47,445 nucleotides of DNA. Origin: Leifsonia sp. 71-9 (GTDB taxonomy: Bacteria > Actinomycetota > Actinomycetes > Actinomycetales > Microbacteriaceae). Position 1 is the first letter of the stretch. Each line of letters starts with the position of its first letter. The stretch is from positions 1-47,445 of the forward strand of contig NZ_MKVJ01000009.1 in NCBI RefSeq assembly GCF_001898805.1. The letters are read 5' to 3'. Under the pieces are notes generated by a model. It saw only the letters and a list, made by a program, of their open reading frames with translations, did not search any database and was not told the DNA's origin. Made by a program: the position numbers and the translations under genes. Positions 1 to 8,381 of this stretch are shown here, piece after piece.

Positions 1-1410
1 TGGTGTCGTTCACCACGGTGAAGGCCGTCCCCGCGTCCCCGCCGAAGGTCACGCCGGTCGCCCCCGTGAAGTTCGTCCCGGTGACCGTCACCTCTGTGCC
101 GCCCGTCTCCGGTCCGCTGGTCGGTGCGACCGAGCTGATGGTCGGGATCGGGTCGAACGTGAAGGCGCCGGGGGCGGACTCGCCGTTGGGGCTCTGCACG
201 ATCACGTCGGACGGGCCGGCGGCGTGCGCCGGCGTCGTGACGGTGATGGTGTTCGGGTCGACGACGGTGAAGGCCGTGCCCGCGATGCCGTCGAACGTCA
301 CGCCGGTCGCGCCGGTGAAGCCGCTGCCGGTGATGGTGACGGCGGTGCCGCCGGTCTCGGGGCCGTGATCGGGCGTGATCGTGCCGATCGCCGGCGGACC
401 GACCACCGGGGTGAACGTGAAGCCGCCCGGTGCGGAGGGCCCGGCCGGCGTGGTCACGACCACGTCGACGGCGCCGGGCGCGTGGCCCGGGGTGGTGACG
501 GTGATCGTCGTGTCGTCCACGACGGTCACGTTCGCGCCCGGGGTGCCCCCGAAGGTGACGCCCGTCGCTCCCGTGAAGCCGCTGCCGGTGATGGTGACGG
601 CGGTGCCGCCGGTCTCCGGCCCGCTGGCGGGCGTCACCGAGGTGATGACGGGCAGCGGGAGGTAGGTGAACGTCCCCGGAGCGGAGTTCCCGATCGGGTG
701 CTGGATCACGACGTCCACGGGTCCCTGCGCGTGGGCGGGGGTCGCGACGGTGATGGTGGTGTCGTTCGTCACGCTGAATCCGACGCCGGGCGTCCCGTCG
801 AAGGTCACGCCGGTCGCTCCGGTGAAGCCGGTGCCGGTGATGGTGACGGGGGTGCCGCCGGTCACCGGGCCGCTCGGCGGGGTGATCGACGAGATGGCCG
901 GCAGCGCCACGAAGGTGAAGGTGCCGGGGCCGGAGTCGCCGTTGGGGCTCTGCACGACGACGTCCGTCGCCCCGGGCGCGTGCGCCGGGGTGGTGGCCGT
1001 GATCGTGGTGTCGTTCACGACGGTGAACGCGGTGCCGGCGGTGCCGCCGAAGGTCACTCCCGTCCCTCCGGTGAAGCCGGTGCCGGTGATGGTGACCGCC
1101 GTCCCTCCGGTCTCGGGACCACTGGTCGGAGTGAGGGAGGTGACGGTCGGCGCGGCCAGGAAGGTGAAGGTGCCGGGGCCCGAGTCGCCGTTCGGCCCCG
1201 TGACGACGACGTCCGTCGCTCCCGGTGCGTGCGCCGGGGTGGTCACGGTGATGGTCGTGTCGTCGACGACCGTGAAGGCCGTGCCGGGCGTGCCGCCGAA
1301 GGTGACCCCGGTGGTGCCGGTGAACCCGCTACCGGTGATCGTCACCGGTGTCCCGCCGGTCGCCGGACCGCTGGTCGGGGTGAGCGAGCCGAGGACCGGC
1401 GGGACGGCCA
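1..1410 (-). repeat. Tandem IPT/TIG-coding repeats, 249-bp period
   Basis: The segment encoding the conserved TITG.GF motif recurs at about 81, 330, 588, 837, 1086 and 1335. Spacings are 249, 258, 249, 249 and 249 bp, so five units are whole and the sixth is cut by the edge. One unit is 9 bp (3 codons) longer. The units stay very similar at DNA level, which suggests recent duplication or recombination between copies. The array continues beyond the window. Confidence 0.85.
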
Positions 1411-2884
1411 GCGCGTTCGGCCCGACGGTGGCGTTCGCGACGTTGAGCGTCAGTGCCTGGGTGCCGGGGAGCACGGAGGCGCGCAGTGCGGTCTCGGTGA
1501 ACACCCCGCCCGCGGTGGACTGGTTGTTGGCGGTGAGCGAGACGACGCCGTTGAGCACGGGCGCGATCGCCGGGACCAGTGTCGCGGTCACGGGTGCGAG
1601 CACCGAGGTGCCGAGCGTGGTGATCGCCGTCCCGATGCCGCCCAACGGGCCGAGCAGGGCGCTGAGCACGGTGCTGAGCGGCAGGCCGAGGGCGATGCCG
1701 GCGACGCTGATGCCGCTCGTGTTGCCCGCCAGGAGCTGCCCGATCGACTCGTTCACGTTGATGACGGGGAGGCCGAGGGCGCTCACCTGCGCGGTGACCG
1801 TGAGGGCGTTCGTCGTGTTCGTGAGCACCGTCTGCACGCGCGAGACCAGCGAGCCCAGCAGACCGCTGACGCTGGTCTCGATGCCGGTGAGCGTGGCGGC
1901 GCTGAGCAGGTTGGTGTTCGGCGCCAGTCCCTCGAGCGTGGTGATCGCGCCGAGATCGACGGAGACGTCACCCGTTCCGAGGTCGATGCTCACACCGGGG
2001 TAGGCCGGGTCGGTGAGCGTCCCGGTCAGCAGCGGCGCGACCGCGGCCTGCAGGTTCGACGCGGTCACGGATGCCGTCGTGCTGAGGACGGGCCCGAGGT
2101 TGATCAGGTTGAGGGCCTGTGCGAGCGTGCCGCCCGATCCGGCGAGGCCGTTGACGACCGTCTGCACGTTCCCGACCTGCGTGTTGATCGCCGCGGTGAG
2201 TCCCGCGACCGTCGCGCTGTGGAAGGTCAGGCCCGTTCCGGCGAGCGAGTAGGAGCCGGTCGGCGCGCCGGGCGCCGTCTGGGCGGCGCGCGCTCCGGTG
2301 ACGCCGACCGAGAGGTCGAGCTGGGCCAGTTCGTTCAGGGTCGCCGTCGGCAGCCCGAGCGACGAGACCGCCTGCGCCAGGTTGACGTGCAGCGGTCCCG
2401 GGGCGATCCCGGGCTTGGGGGTGATGCCGGTGCCGATGTCGCCGCTCGCCGAGGTGAGGCCGGAGGCGCCGACGGACGTGCCGTTCTGGAGGGCGGACGC
2501 GTACTGCGAGACGACGCCCGCGCCGCCGAGGTTCAGCGGGATCTGGATGCCGCCCGGCGCCGCGATGTTCACGACCCCGAGCACGCCGACGTCGAGGTTG
2601 TTCGCGTTCGTCTGGTCGGCTGTCCCGTTGCTGGTGGCCGCCTCCCCGCCGAGCGAGGCGACGAGGCCGGCGTCCAGGCCGATGAGCGTGCCGCTGAGGT
2701 ACTGCCCGGTCGCGTTCGAGGTGTCCCCGGGGGCGGCCTGGGCCGGGATGGCCCAGAGGCCGGCGCCCGCGAGCGTCAGCGCGACGGCCGCACCGGCCGC
2801 GGTCGTGCCGAGCAGCCTGCGGCCTCCCTTCCTCCTCTCGCGCGCTCTGCGTGCTCCATTGCCGACGTCGAGACCGATTGCCAC
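1..2884 (-). CDS. Choice-of-anchor G family surface protein with IPT/TIG repeats (3' end outside window)
   Basis: This frame is open from a GTG at 2884 to the window edge (at least 961 codons). The N-terminus has a basic stretch (RRARERRKGGRR), a hydrophobic core and an AQA|AP-like signal peptidase site near residue 55. The next region (about residues 60-490) has the SGTLIGLDAG start and beta-rich, Ser/Thr/Gly/Asn-rich texture of choice-of-anchor G proteins. From about position 1410 down to 1 follow IPT/TIG immunoglobulin-like repeats, each with LTPTSGP.TGGT..TITG.GFTG and a GVTFGG motif. The family is secreted and thought to sit on the cell surface; an adhesin or structural role is inferred. 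The C-terminus, with any anchor, is outside the window. A GGGGG stretch lies 8 nt before the GTG. It follows a LuxR-family gene on the same strand by 116 nt. Confidence 0.85.
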   Translation of the reverse strand, partial: MAIGLDVGNGARRARERRKGGRRLLGTTAAGAAVALTLAGAGLWAIPAQAAPGDTSNATGQYLSGTLIGLDAGLVASLGGEAATSNGTADQTNANNLDVGVLGVVNIAAPGGIQIPLNLGGAGVVSQYASALQNGTSVGASGLTSASGDIGTGITPKPGIAPGPLHVNLAQAVSSLGLPTATLNELAQLDLSVGVTGARAAQTAPGAPTGSYSLAGTGLTFHSATVAGLTAAINTQVGNVQTVVNGLAGSGGTLAQALNLINLGPVLSTTASVTASNLQAAVAPLLTGTLTDPAYPGVSIDLGTGDVSVDLGAITTLEGLAPNTNLLSAATLTGIETSVSGLLGSLVSRVQTVLTNTTNALTVTAQVSALGLPVINVNESIGQLLAGNTSGISVAGIALGLPLSTVLSALLGPLGGIGTAITTLGTSVLAPVTATLVPAIAPVLNGVVSLTANNQSTAGGVFTETALRASVLPGTQALTLNVANATVGPNALAVPPVLGSLTPTSGPATGGTPVTITGSGFTGTTGVTFGGTPGTAFTVVDDTTITVTTPAHAPGATDVVVTGPNGDSGPGTFTFLAAPTVTSLTPTSGPETGGTAVTITGTGFTGGTGVTFGGTAGTAFTVVNDTTITATTPAHAPGATDVVVQSPNGDSGPGTFTFVALPAISSITPPSGPVTGGTPVTITGTGFTGATGVTFDGTPGVGFSVTNDTTITVATPAHAQGPVDVVIQHPIGNSAPGTFTYLPLPVITSVTPASGPETGGTAVTITGSGFTGATGVTFGGTPGANVTVVDDTTITVTTPGHAPGAVDVVVTTPAGPSAPGGFTFTPVVGPPAIGTITPDHGPETGGTAVTITGSGFTGATGVTFDGIAGTAFTVVDPNTITVTTPAHAAGPSDVIVQSPNGESAPGAFTFDPIPTISSVAPTSGPETGGTEVTVTGTNFTGATGVTFGGDAGTAFTVVNDT

Positions 2885-2950
2885 GATGCATACCCCCAGC
2901 GAGATTGAGAGACCTTCCTCGGATGCTCTCTGGGGGGAGGGGATGTGCCA

Positions 2951-2969
2951 ATCGCCCGGAACGGGTGAT
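2951..2969. promoter_or_regulatory. Candidate LuxR-family operator before the surface-protein gene
   Basis: On the plus strand this reads ATCGCCC, five bases, GGGTGAT: an inverted repeat with one imperfect pair. The same palindrome, perfect, lies at 5623-5641 upstream of the LuxR-family gene. Read in the minus direction, the two upstream regions align without gaps for about 49 nt, sharing ATCACCCGT, GGG.GAT, CATCC and AGCATCC at identical spacing. A weak -10 (GAGCAT, 2928-2923) would place the box centre near -44. Confidence 0.5.
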
Positions 2970-3000
2970 CTCGGGGGAGGCGGCGCGCGGGCCGCGCGGA

Positions 3001-5523
3001 TCAGAGCAGGCCGAGGGCGCGCGCGTTGTCGACGGCGTGCGCGCGATCGCGGGCGTCGAGCTTGGCGTAGATGGAGCGCAGGTGCGTCTTCACCGTGTTG
3101 GCGCTGACGCTGTGCTTGGCGGCGATCTGCCCGATGCTCTGGTGCAGCGGCAGCTCGCGCAGGAGTTCGCGCTCCTTCGCCGTGAGCATGGGGGAGTTCT
3201 CCGGTCCGTCGACCCGGTCGTCGAGGGCGCCCGTGACGGCCAGCACGGAGCGGGCGAACTCCTCGTGCTCGCCGAAACCGCCGATCCGGTCGGAGACCAG
3301 GCGGGCGAACGCGCCGCCGCGGGCCAGGAACGGGCGGCGGGTGTCGGTCCGCGCGGCGATGGCCAGCGCCTCCATCAGGCGCGCCTGCGCGAGGTCCTCG
3401 CGGCCGCGGTCGGCGGCGTGCTCGGCCAGCAGCAGCCAGCCGAAGACGATGTTGCTGCCGTGCCAGGCTGGGGCCCCGGTGCGCAGCAGGAGCTCCAGCG
3501 TGCCGTCGTCCGCGTCCTGGGTCACGGTGCCCTCGCGCACGATCGACCCGCCGAGCGCCGCCTCGATCGAGCGACTGCTGAGCAGCTCCTCCACCGTGTC
3601 CACCAGATCCCTGACGGCCGCGCGCCCGCGGTAGTGCATGGTCAGGTCGAGGAAACGGAAGGCCCCGATCGCGATGGTGCGCGGGTTGCGTCGCACGGCC
3701 ACCGAGAAGAGGTGCTCCATCTGCTCGAAGACCGAGCGCGTGTCCTTCTCTTCGTCCAGCCGGAAGAGGAGGTGGAGCGCGCGCGGGGCGACGACATCGC
3801 CGGTGTCGAGGCCGCGCCAGCGCGCCTGCACGATGTCGGCGACGTGCGCCGACCGGAACGGCTCGCACGACTGGTAGGCGGCGGACGCGGCGCGCAGCAG
3901 GGCGCTCGCGGCGACGATGCTGTCGGTCCGCGGCTCGGCTCCGGCCAGCCCGGCGATCCGGCGCTCGAAGAGGTGAACGAGGGGCCACGACCGCTGCGCC
4001 GCCGCGGCTCCGGCGGCGAGTTCGAGGCAGAGCATCTGGAGCCAGGGCAGCGCCGTCTCCTCGGCGCTCGCCGCCGCTCCCTCCGCGACCGTGAGCGCCT
4101 CGGCGACGTTCCCCGAGCGCAGGAGCAGGGAGGCGCGCGCCGCCTCGGCGAAGATGCGGGCGTCGAGCACGGCCAGCGCCCCGCCGTCGCCCGCCGGCCG
4201 GCGCAGGGAGAGGCGGACCGCGTTCTCGATGCGGGTGAGGGCGCGGTCGCGGGCCTGCTGCCCGTCCCCGTCGGTGCGGAGGCCGAGGATGCTCGCCAGC
4301 ACGAGCTCGGACTCCGGTGAGCGGGCGGCCTCCTCCTCTGCGAGGGCGAGGAAGTGGTCCGTCCGCACCGAGTCGAAACGGGTGGGGGAGGTGACGAGCG
4401 CGGCGAGCAGGCCGGTCGTGCCCGACACGACGCCGCGGTCCTCCAGCGCGGCGAGCGCGTCGCGGACCGGCCCCGTGTCCCCGGAGAACACCATCCCGAG
4501 GCCGTGGCGCCGCAGGATCTCCTCGACGAGGTCGGTGGAGCGCGCGGCGACGGCGTGGGCGAGGCCTTCGTGCACGTTGCCGCCCTCGAGGTACCAGCGG
4601 GCCGCCGTGCGGCGCAGGTCGTCCAGCCGCCGTGCGTCCCGCCGGGTCAGCTCCGTGAGGAGCGTGCGGCGCAGGGACTCGTCGAAGCGGTACTCGTTGC
4701 CTTCCTCGCCGCCGTCGATGCGCTGCAGCAGATCGTTGCCGTCGCGCAGCCGCTCCACGGTGGCGCCGGCGTCGGGATGACCGGTGAGTTCCGCCGCCAG
4801 GCCGACGCCGAACGACGGGACGGCGGCCAGCGCGAGCAGCAGGTCGGCATCGTCGGGGTCGAGCGTCGCGAGCAGCGCGCCGACGAAGTACTCGTCCGGG
4901 CTGACGGGGGAGTGGGCGAGCCGGTGGATCGCCTCACGGGGGTCCACCGTGCGGGCGAGCGCGGCGACCGCCAGGGTGAGGGTCATCGCCCGGCCGCCCG
5001 TGCGGTCGAGCAGCTCGAACACGTCCTGCGGCGGCAGCAGCACGCCGGCCGCGCGCAGCAGCTCGTCCGCCTCGCGCTGCCCGAAGGCCAGATCGGCGAC
5101 GCCGACCATGATGAGGGCGCGCTCGGGCGCGAGGGAGTCGAGCGCGACGGGCTGCGAACGCCCGCTGAGCACGATCGCGCTCCCGGCGCCGGCGACCGCC
5201 TCCTGCAGCAGCTCGCGGTCGCTGTGGCTGCTGATGCGCTCGATGCCGTCGATCACCGTGGTGGCGCCCGTGCGCTGCCCGCGGATCGCGTCCAGCCGGT
5301 CGCGCCAGTCGCCGCCGGTCGAGCCCACCGACCGGAGCGCGTCGCCCTCGACCTCCACCAGCACGCGGTCCCGCGGTTCGAGGTCGCACCAGGCGCGCAG
5401 CAGGGAGGTCTTGCCCGTGCCGCCCGAGGCCACGATCGAGACGACCGCCGCGCGTCCCTCGCCCTCGTCGAGGACCCGGCGGAGACCTCGCCGATCCACC
5501 ACGGCCGCACCGCTAGGCGTCAT
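3001..5523 (-). CDS. LuxR-family STAND (MalT/LAL-like) transcriptional regulator
   Basis: This 840-residue protein has the size and order of LAL/MalT-type regulators. An N-terminal P-loop NTPase carries Walker A GGTGKTS (34-40) and Walker B-like VIDGIERIS (about 90-97). A long helical, TPR-like middle follows, then a C-terminal LuxR helix-turn-helix (about 779-840) containing LTAKERELL, SVSANTVKTHL and IYAKL. Such proteins bind a ligand or partner through the middle region and activate target promoters with ATP or ADP bound; the effector here is unknown. The ATG at 5523 is followed at once by the NTPase domain. The downstream surface-protein gene has a matching upstream palindrome, suggesting it is a target and that the regulator controls itself. 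Confidence 0.88.
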   Translation of the reverse strand: MTPSGAAVVDRRGLRRVLDEGEGRAAVVSIVASGGTGKTSLLRAWCDLEPRDRVLVEVEGDALRSVGSTGGDWRDRLDAIRGQRTGATTVIDGIERISSHSDRELLQEAVAGAGSAIVLSGRSQPVALDSLAPERALIMVGVADLAFGQREADELLRAAGVLLPPQDVFELLDRTGGRAMTLTLAVAALARTVDPREAIHRLAHSPVSPDEYFVGALLATLDPDDADLLLALAAVPSFGVGLAAELTGHPDAGATVERLRDGNDLLQRIDGGEEGNEYRFDESLRRTLLTELTRRDARRLDDLRRTAARWYLEGGNVHEGLAHAVAARSTDLVEEILRRHGLGMVFSGDTGPVRDALAALEDRGVVSGTTGLLAALVTSPTRFDSVRTDHFLALAEEEAARSPESELVLASILGLRTDGDGQQARDRALTRIENAVRLSLRRPAGDGGALAVLDARIFAEAARASLLLRSGNVAEALTVAEGAAASAEETALPWLQMLCLELAAGAAAAQRSWPLVHLFERRIAGLAGAEPRTDSIVAASALLRAASAAYQSCEPFRSAHVADIVQARWRGLDTGDVVAPRALHLLFRLDEEKDTRSVFEQMEHLFSVAVRRNPRTIAIGAFRFLDLTMHYRGRAAVRDLVDTVEELLSSRSIEAALGGSIVREGTVTQDADDGTLELLLRTGAPAWHGSNIVFGWLLLAEHAADRGREDLAQARLMEALAIAARTDTRRPFLARGGAFARLVSDRIGGFGEHEEFARSVLAVTGALDDRVDGPENSPMLTAKERELLRELPLHQSIGQIAAKHSVSANTVKTHLRSIYAKLDARDRAHAVDNARALGLL

Positions 5524-5622
5524 CGCGCATCCCGAATCCGATCATCCGCATCCCCCGACGAAAGAACGCCGTGCAAACAGACCACGTGCTATGGATGCTA
5601 AGCGCGCATTACGGATGGGTCC

Positions 5623-5641
5623 ATCACCCCCTACGGGTGAT
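5623..5641. promoter_or_regulatory. Candidate LuxR-family operator upstream of the regulator
   Basis: A perfect inverted repeat, ATCACCC-N5-GGGTGAT, lies about 100 nt upstream of the regulator's ATG. In the minus direction a TAGCAT -10-like hexamer (5600-5595) would put the box centre near -44, where LuxR-type activators commonly bind. The matching site is at 2951-2969. The site also lies upstream of the divergent siderophore-interacting gene. Confidence 0.5.
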
Positions 5642-5665
5642 ACGACGAGTACACCCTTAGTTGTA

Positions 5666-5684
5666 TTAGGTTAGCCTTACCTAA
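5666..5684. promoter_or_regulatory. DtxR/IdeR-type iron box
   Basis: The 19-bp sequence TTAGGTTAGCCTTACCTAA matches the established DtxR/IdeR/DmdR consensus (TTAGGTTAGSCTAACCTAA) at 18 of 19 positions. It lies 42 nt upstream of the siderophore-interacting protein start, in an AT-rich stretch where the promoter is expected. Iron-loaded repressor would block transcription when iron is sufficient. Confidence 0.9.
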
Positions 5685-5726
5685 ATATGTAGGCTTTTCC
5701 GTGACCCGTCTTGGAGGGACAAACCC

Positions 5727-6563
5727 ATGGCTCGCACCAATATGCAGTCCACCCGCGTCAAGCCGGAACGCTCGGAACTGCTGGTGCTGCACGTGCTCCG
5801 ACGGGAGCGGATCTCCTCCGGCTTCGCCCGGGTCACCCTCGGCGGCGGAGACATCGCGGGCTTCGCTCCGCTCGGCTCCGACCAGTGGTTCCGGCTCTTC
5901 CTCCCGGTCGGCGGCGACGAGGAGGCGCTCAGCCGGCTTCCAGCGAAGCTCGACACCCTCGCCTTCGCGCGCTACCTGACGATGTCGAAGGCCGTCCGCC
6001 CGGTGCTCCGCAACTACTCGGTGCGCGCCTATCGGCCGGAGGGTTCGAGCGGCCCGGAGCTCGACGTCGACTTCGTGCTCCACGGGTCCGCGGCGGACGG
6101 CACCAGCGGCCCCGCCGCCACGTGGGCCGAGACCTGCGCGGTCGGCGACGCCGTCGCGATCATCGACGAGGGCATCTCGTTCGTGCCGGCGCCCGGCGTC
6201 GCGCAGGTCCGGCTGGTCGCCGACGAGACCGGCGTGCCGGCCGCCGCGAACATCCTCGCGTCGCTCGATGCCGGGATGCGCGGCATCGCCGTCCTCGAGG
6301 TCCCGCACGCCGACGACGCGCAGGAGCTGGCGGCACCCGCCGGGGTCGAGGTCGTCTGGGTCGTCCGCGAGGACGCCCACGCGGTCCCGGGGGTCGCCGC
6401 GGGCACCCGCGCGCGGCTCCTCCCGCCGCCGGGCGAGCGCTTCGCCGGCTGGGCCGTCGGCGAGTCGGCCCTCGCGACCGCGATGCGGCGGCACTGGATC
6501 GCCGCGGGCGTGGCGAAGGAGGACATCCTCTTCTGCGGGTACTGGAAAGCGGGGCGGCGGTAG
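5727..6563 (+). CDS. Siderophore-interacting protein (FAD-dependent ferric-siderophore reductase, ViuB/SIP family)
   Basis: This 278-residue cytoplasmic flavoprotein is predicted to release iron from imported ferric siderophores by NAD(P)H-dependent reduction. The N-terminal half is an FAD-binding barrel with the RNYSVR motif (95-100), matching the R-x-Y-S/T flavin signature. The C-terminal half is the SIP domain, with VRLVADETGVPAAANIL and the terminal DILFCGYWKAG motif typical of the family. A GGAGGG ribosome-binding site lies 8 nt before the ATG. The iron box at 5666-5684 predicts induction under iron limitation. No siderophore transporter or biosynthesis gene is nearby, so it probably serves transporters encoded elsewhere. 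Confidence 0.93.
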   Translation: MARTNMQSTRVKPERSELLVLHVLRRERISSGFARVTLGGGDIAGFAPLGSDQWFRLFLPVGGDEEALSRLPAKLDTLAFARYLTMSKAVRPVLRNYSVRAYRPEGSSGPELDVDFVLHGSAADGTSGPAATWAETCAVGDAVAIIDEGISFVPAPGVAQVRLVADETGVPAAANILASLDAGMRGIAVLEVPHADDAQELAAPAGVEVVWVVREDAHAVPGVAAGTRARLLPPPGERFAGWAVGESALATAMRRHWIAAGVAKEDILFCGYWKAGRR

Positions 6564-6577
6564 TCCGCCGCCCCGCT
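6548..6577. terminator. Bidirectional hairpin with a stop codon in its loop
   Basis: A perfect 13-bp inverted repeat (AGCGGGGCGGCGG and its complement) flanks the loop TAGT. The loop holds the TAG stop of the siderophore-interacting gene. It lies between two convergent genes and should terminate in both directions, although no clear T-tract follows. Confidence 0.75.
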
Positions 6578-6582
6578 CCGGG

Positions 6583-8325
6583 TCAGATGACCTCGTACTC
6601 CTCGAGCAGGCGCCCGATCTCCGTGCGCTCCACGAACCGCTTCGCGAAGCCGGGGATGGGGAGCTTCTTGCCGTCGCGCAGGTATCGCGTCGACTTGATG
6701 AGCTCGCGCACGTCGTAGACCGAGCCGAACACCTCCGGCACCCCGCGCTCGACGTCGAGGAGCTGGTAGACCGCCTCCATCGCCGTGCGCACCGAGTACT
6801 CGGTGGTGAAGATGCAGTCGCGGCTCGACTCGGCGAACTGGCCGATGAAGGCGAAGTTCGTCACGCCCTCCGGCACCACGGCCGGCCGGTCGCCCGCGGT
6901 GCGCGGCAGGAAGAACGCGGTGACGAACGGCATCATGCACGGCCGGGTGATCGCGCCGGTGGCGGCGAGCTCGTCGATCTCGTCCAGGGGGACGCCCAGG
7001 TGGTAGAGCCACTCCTGGGTGATCTCCTCGCCGGTGCACTCGCGCATCGGCTTCTTCACGTAGTCGCCGGGCACGTCCGTGAACAGCCCGTAGAACCACA
7101 CGACGGTCTGGTCGTCCGGCTGCTTCGAGAAGTGCGGCTGGCGGTTGACCGTCCAGCTCAGCAGCCACGCGGAGTCCCGCGCGGTGACGATGCCGCCGGT
7201 CACGACCTTGCCGCTGCGCGTCGGGCGCTTGGCGATCCGCTCGATGTGGGCCGGGATGCGCTCGTCGAGCGTGGTGATCGACGCGGACTCCCACTGCGAC
7301 TTCTCCGGGAAGGTGCAGAACTTGTCCGGGTGCCCGAACGACGGATCCTGCGCGGCGATGTTGCGCCAGAGGTGCCAGCTGCCGCCGTCGTGGACCACCG
7401 GGTCCCACTCCGCCTTCGTGTGGTGGTCGCCCCAGCGCGAGTTCTCGACGAGGGATCCGTTGGTCACGAACACGAGGTCGTCGTCGCCGAGGTCGACGCC
7501 GCCCTCCACGCCCTCGCGGATCCACTCGATCCGGCGCGCGGTCTTGCGATCGGGGGCGATGTCGAAGGCGACGTCCATCACCCGGGTGTCGAACTGCACG
7601 GTGACGCCGTGCTCGCGCAGCCAGTTGATGAGCGGCAGCACCAGCGACTCGTACTGGTTGTACTTCGTGAACTTGAGGGCGCTGAAGTCCGGCAGGCCGT
7701 CGATGTGGTGGATGAACCGCTGCACGTACAGCTTCATCTCCAGAGCGCTGTGCCACTCCTCGAAGGCGAACATGGTGCGCCAGTACAGCCAGAAGTTGGA
7801 GGCGAGGAAGTCCGGCCCCATCACCTCGTCGATGCGCTTGTCGTACAGCGCCTCGGGCAGGGCGAGCACGAGGTCGACGAGGTCCTTCGTCGCCTTCTTG
7901 TCGAGGGTGAACGTCATCCCGGTCTTGGCGTCCTGGCCGCGGTCGACGGTCGCGCGCTGCAGCGAGTAGTTGGGGTCGTCCTTGTTGAGCCAGTAGAACT
8001 CGTCCAGCACCGAGCCGTCGACCTCGAGCGAGGGGATGGAGCGGTACAGGTCCCAGAGGCACTCGAAGTGGTCCTCCATCTCGCGGCCGCCGCGGATCAG
8101 CCAGCCGGTCTCCGCGTCGCCGGCTCCGTCGAGGGCGCCGCCGCCGATCGCGGACGCCTCCAGGATCGTGATCCGTTCGCCCGGCACTTGGCCGTCGCGG
8201 ATCAGGAAGGCGGCGGCCGCGAGCGACGCCAGCCCTCCGCCCACCAGATACGCCGACACCCGCTCCGACCGCTCCGGCTTGCGCGGACGCGCGAACGCTT
8301 CGAAATTCCCCTTCGAGTAGTACAT
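6583..8325 (-). CDS. ohyA: Oleate hydratase
   Basis: This 580-residue enzyme is predicted to hydrate the cis-9 double bond of oleate and related unsaturated fatty acids to 10-hydroxy fatty acids, using FAD structurally. It shows the family start MYYSKGNFEAFARPRKP, the nucleotide-binding VGGGLASLAAAAFL (about 28-41), RGGREMEDHFECLWDL, the FITNGS-like motif FVTNGSLVENS, and IGQFAESSRDCIFTTEYSVR near the C-terminus. The ATG at 8325 is preferred over an upstream in-frame start at 8463, because homologues begin MYYS and a GGGAGG site lies just upstream. The enzyme detoxifies antimicrobial host or plant fatty acids in other bacteria. A palindrome at 8360-8381 suggests control by a repressor not encoded next to it. 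Confidence 0.95.
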   Translation of the reverse strand: MYYSKGNFEAFARPRKPERSERVSAYLVGGGLASLAAAAFLIRDGQVPGERITILEASAIGGGALDGAGDAETGWLIRGGREMEDHFECLWDLYRSIPSLEVDGSVLDEFYWLNKDDPNYSLQRATVDRGQDAKTGMTFTLDKKATKDLVDLVLALPEALYDKRIDEVMGPDFLASNFWLYWRTMFAFEEWHSALEMKLYVQRFIHHIDGLPDFSALKFTKYNQYESLVLPLINWLREHGVTVQFDTRVMDVAFDIAPDRKTARRIEWIREGVEGGVDLGDDDLVFVTNGSLVENSRWGDHHTKAEWDPVVHDGGSWHLWRNIAAQDPSFGHPDKFCTFPEKSQWESASITTLDERIPAHIERIAKRPTRSGKVVTGGIVTARDSAWLLSWTVNRQPHFSKQPDDQTVVWFYGLFTDVPGDYVKKPMRECTGEEITQEWLYHLGVPLDEIDELAATGAITRPCMMPFVTAFFLPRTAGDRPAVVPEGVTNFAFIGQFAESSRDCIFTTEYSVRTAMEAVYQLLDVERGVPEVFGSVYDVRELIKSTRYLRDGKKLPIPGFAKRFVERTEIGRLLEEYEVI

Positions 8326-8359
8326 GCGGACCTCCCTCTCCGTTCGAGTACTCCAAATA

Positions 8360-8381
8360 ACTTGCACAATGGAGTGCAAGT
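8360..8381. promoter_or_regulatory. Candidate repressor operator upstream of ohyA
   Basis: ACTTGCAC and its complement GTGCAAGT form a perfect 8-bp inverted repeat around AATGGA. A second pair, ACTCCA (8350-8355) and TGGAGT (8370-8375), is interlaced with it. The site lies 35 nt upstream of the ohyA start. This geometry fits a TetR-type dimer; the cognate regulator is not identifiable here. Confidence 0.55.

Noticed and set aside
1-1410. CRISPR-like periodic repeats
   Set aside because: The 249-bp period encodes protein repeats in one frame, with no short repeat/spacer structure.
224-2908. 894-codon plus-strand open frame
   Set aside because: It is an Arg/Asp/Gly-rich antisense shadow of the surface-protein repeats, with no recognisable domain.
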